From Nitriliruptoraceae bacterium (lineage in GTDB: Bacteria; Actinomycetota; Nitriliruptoria; Nitriliruptorales; Nitriliruptoraceae): a stretch of 9,012 bases of DNA. Positions 7,033-9,012 of the stretch are shown piece after piece. The translations under genes were made by a program, and so were the position numbers. A model generated the notes under the pieces. The model was given only the letters and a program-made list of their open reading frames with translations. It was not told the origin of the DNA and did no database searches. The stretch covers positions 1 to 9,012 of the forward strand of contig SLLJ01000336.1 in assembly GCA_007134165.1 (NCBI GenBank). Reading direction: 5' to 3'. Every line of letters starts with the position of its first letter. Position 1 is the stretch's first letter.

Positions 7033-8256
7033 TCAGGCTCCCACGACGAAGGCGGCGGCGGTGGTGCACGACCCGCCGATGTTGAGCGTCAGCGCCTGGC
7101 GGGCGCCCTCGACCTGCATGGCGCCGGCCCGGCCAGTGACCTGTCGGCTGGCGTCGAGCAGCATCCGAACGCCAGTGGCGCCGACCGGATGCCCGGCTCC
7201 GATCAGACCGCCCGACGGGTTGACCGGCAGGTCACCGTCGAAGGCGATCAGGCCCTGCTCGATGACCTTGTAGGCCTCGCCGGGGGCGGCGAGCCCGAGG
7301 TGCTCGAGCGCGACGTATTCGGTGATCGAGAAGCAGTCGTGCAGTTCGATGACGTCGAGGCTTTGCACGTGGTCGACCGCGGCGCGGTCCAGCGCGTCAC
7401 GCACCGCGCGGCGCACCTGCGGGAAGACGTACCCATACGGGTCGGGTCGCTCCAGCTTGGCCTTGAGCTCCAGACGGTCGGTGCGCAGCCCGAAACCCTC
7501 GATGACCGCGACCTCGTCGAGGCTGCGGCCCCGGGCGCTGGCCCAGCGGATCGCGGCTGACTCGGTGGCCAGCACCACCGCCGCCGCCCCGTCGGTGATG
7601 CGCCCACAGTCGGTGCGGCGCAGCGGGCCCTCCACCACCGGGTTGGCCTCGTCGTCCTCGCCGAAAGCCCCGGAGGCAAACTGCCAGTCACGGGCCTGGG
7701 CCAGGGGGTTGCGCCGGGCGTTGGCGTGGTTGGTCTCGGCGATGGCGCCGAGGTGGGCGTGGTCGAGGCCGAAGTGTTCGGCGTAGTAGGTGGCGAGTTC
7801 CCCGAACAGGGCGGGCCACACGAACTCGGCGTCGGTGGCCTCGCGCCCGACCCACGCGGCCGAGCCGAGGTTATCGGCGGCCTGGCTGGCACTGACCCCA
7901 CGCATCACCTCCACGCCAGTGACCAACGCGATGTCGTGGTGGCCGGCCTCGAGTTCGGCGATGGCGGCGAGCACCGCGATGCTGCCCGACGCGCAGGCGG
8001 CCTCGTGGCGGGAGATCGGCAGGCCGGCGAGCTCGGGCACCGCCGAGGCGAGCACCCCGCCAAGGTGGGCCTGTCCCGCGAACAGTTCGCCAGCAAGGTT
8101 GCCGATGTGCGCGACGTCGACCTCGCCGGCGGTGACCTCGGCGTCCTGCAGCGCGCCGATGCTGGCGGCGGCAAGCAGGTCAGCCAGGCCCTGGGTGGAG
8201 GTGTCGAAGCGGCGAGCGAAGTCAGTCTGGGCGCCGCCGAGGATCCGGACGGTCAT
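7033..8256 (-). CDS. SCP2-type thiolase (acetyl-CoA acetyltransferase family)
   Basis: The 407-residue product is a thiolase of the sterol-carrier-protein-2/lipid-transfer type (Ltp-like in mycobacteria), which split or condense bulky or branched acyl-CoA substrates. The nucleophile lies in HEAACASGS (Cys88). HDCFSITE (306-313) gives the His-Asp-Cys-Phe motif typical of this branch, with Cys308 as the likely second catalytic cysteine. NPSGGLIGAGHPVGATG holds His356, and LNIGGSCTT closes the protein. All expected catalytic residues are present, in contrast to the next gene. ATG 8256 has GAGGAG at 8263-8268, six bases upstream. It follows the PaaN-like gene by 72 bases and is separated from the next thiolase by one base. 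Many relatives work with a small DUF35 OB-fold/zinc partner; none is encoded in this window. The substrate is unknown. Confidence 0.92.
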   Translation of the reverse strand: MTVRILGGAQTDFARRFDTSTQGLADLLAAASIGALQDAEVTAGEVDVAHIGNLAGELFAGQAHLGGVLASAVPELAGLPISRHEAACASGSIAVLAAIAELEAGHHDIALVTGVEVMRGVSASQAADNLGSAAWVGREATDAEFVWPALFGELATYYAEHFGLDHAHLGAIAETNHANARRNPLAQARDWQFASGAFGEDDEANPVVEGPLRRTDCGRITDGAAAVVLATESAAIRWASARGRSLDEVAVIEGFGLRTDRLELKAKLERPDPYGYVFPQVRRAVRDALDRAAVDHVQSLDVIELHDCFSITEYVALEHLGLAAPGEAYKVIEQGLIAFDGDLPVNPSGGLIGAGHPVGATGVRMLLDASRQVTGRAGAMQVEGARQALTLNIGGSCTTAAAFVVGA

Positions 8257-8262
8257 GGGAGA

Positions 8263-8268
8263 CTCCTC
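8263..8268 (-). promoter_or_regulatory. Strong ribosome binding site of the SCP2-type thiolase
   Basis: GAGGAG on the minus strand lies six bases before the ATG at 8256 and supports this start. The 72-base gap to the upstream gene contains no clear promoter or hairpin, so the thiolase is probably transcribed with it. Confidence 0.75.
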
Positions 8269-8328
8269 GCAGGATGGCGGGCGGGTGCGGGGGTGCGGCG
8301 GCGGCTCCGGGGTCGCCGCAGTGGGCTC

Positions 8329-9012
8329 TCAGGCGTCGGCGGGAGGGGCCGCAGCCGGCTCGCGGACCTGCACGATGCCAAAACGCCCCGCGATGAACGC
8401 CTCGTCGGTGAGGCAGGCGCTGCCCGCCGGGTTGAGCCCGGTGACGTGGTAGTCGCTGTAGGCGGCGGCGAAGTTCAGCGGCATGGGGCCGGTCAGGTTC
8501 ACGCTCAGCGACGCGCCGGCATCCACGAACGCGTCGGTGGCGCGCTGCTGGTAGTCGGAGTCGGTGGTGTACAAGTGCGAGGCGATGCTGCCCTTGGCGG
8601 CCACGTCGGTGATCGCCTGGCTGAGCGTGTCGTCGGCGTCCGCGCAGCGCACCGCGAACGAGATTGGTCCGAAGCGTTCCTCGCCGAACAGCTCGCGCTC
8701 GGCCGGGGTCACTGCCAGCATTGCGGGGGTGAGCGTGCGCGCGCCCGCGAAGGCCGGGTGGGGGTAGCGGCCAGCGGGACGTACCACCTCGACGTTTCGG
8801 CCTTCGGCGGCCAGCCGCTCGCCGGCGGCCTGCCAGCACTCGACCTCGGCGACCGTGGCCGGGGACTGCACCGCGCCGAGCACGCCGGCCGCGCGCTTGG
8901 GGGTGAGCGCAACCGCATCCACCGCGTTGCGCAAGCTGGCCAGCACCTCGTCGACGGGCACGCGCCCGTCGGGGGTGTCGATGCCGTCGGCGGGCAGGTA
9001 CAGGTTCTGCAC
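8329..9012 (-). CDS. paaN: PaaN-like aldehyde dehydrogenase family protein, C-terminal part
   Basis: The 227 residues visible are the C-terminal portion; the frame is open across the window edge and the GTG at the edge is internal (the family has a QNLY-P-DGI stretch at this point). It matches my knowledge of the phenylacetic acid degradation protein PaaN, an aldehyde dehydrogenase-fold protein: QNLYLPADGIDT, LFGEERFGPISFAVR (the ALDH FGP motif), ASHLYTTDSDYQQ, LSVNLTGPMPLNFAAAYSDYH and a C-terminal FIAGRFGIVQVR. The catalytic Cys and Glu of aldehyde dehydrogenases lie upstream and cannot be checked. A short Ala/Pro tail (EPAAAPPADA) follows the conserved end. The family is tied to phenylacetyl-CoA catabolism, usually oxidising an aldehyde or ring-opened intermediate. 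It leads the visible part of the operon with two thiolases and an LLM oxidoreductase, which supports an aromatic or related acyl-CoA pathway. The exact substrate is not certain. Confidence 0.82.
   Translation of the reverse strand: MQNLYLPADGIDTPDGRVPVDEVLASLRNAVDAVALTPKRAAGVLGAVQSPATVAEVECWQAAGERLAAEGRNVEVVRPAGRYPHPAFAGARTLTPAMLAVTPAERELFGEERFGPISFAVRCADADDTLSQAITDVAAKGSIASHLYTTDSDYQQRATDAFVDAGASLSVNLTGPMPLNFAAAYSDYHVTGLNPAGSACLTDEAFIAGRFGIVQVREPAAAPPADA

Noticed and set aside
6544..7560. 338-residue plus-strand open frame opposite the two thiolases
   Set aside because: It spans the junction of two well-supported minus-strand genes and has no family resemblance; it is a GC-rich shadow frame.

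Overview
The window comes from a GC-rich chromosome, most likely an actinomycetote. The evidence is strong G/C third-position bias, a luciferase-like oxidoreductase of the F420-using type, a PaaN-type aldehyde dehydrogenase next to SCP2-type thiolases, and actinobacterial-style double HxlR regulators. I cannot name the genus from sequence alone.

Left part (1-3742) is gene-poor. It opens with the truncated end of an HxlR-like reading frame (to 154). About 760 bases without a convincing gene follow, containing a short 14-base tandem repeat (547-628). Next is one large membrane sensor histidine kinase (918-2789) with seven predicted membrane segments, a PAS domain and a complete HisKA/HATPase core. 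No response regulator lies in the window. A GC-rich hairpin sits directly after its stop codon, followed by about 920 bases with no gene I can support, only a few hairpins.

Middle (3743-4672): a plus-strand transcriptional regulator in which two complete HxlR winged-helix units are fused in tandem. Each unit ends in a matching His/Cys motif that looks like a small metal site. The truncated frame at the left edge resembles the first unit of this gene at nucleotide level.

Right part (4778-9012) is a tightly packed minus-strand operon. In transcription order it holds the C-terminal part of PaaN (5' end outside the window), an SCP2-type thiolase, a FadA-type thiolase starting one base after the previous stop, and a luciferase-like, probably F420-dependent, oxidoreductase. 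All three complete genes have clear ribosome binding sites. The set points to catabolism of CoA thioesters, perhaps aromatic or fatty/steroid-derived acids: aldehyde or ring-cleavage oxidation, two thiolytic steps and a flavin/F420 redox step. The regulator and the operon converge on a long hairpin (4705-4775) that probably ends transcription from one or both sides.

The most notable points are the FadA-type thiolase with serine where the second catalytic cysteine should be, the duplicated HxlR fusion with paired Cys motifs, and the HxlR remnant at the left edge. I found no CRISPR array, phage gene, insertion sequence or RNA gene, and no clear defence system.
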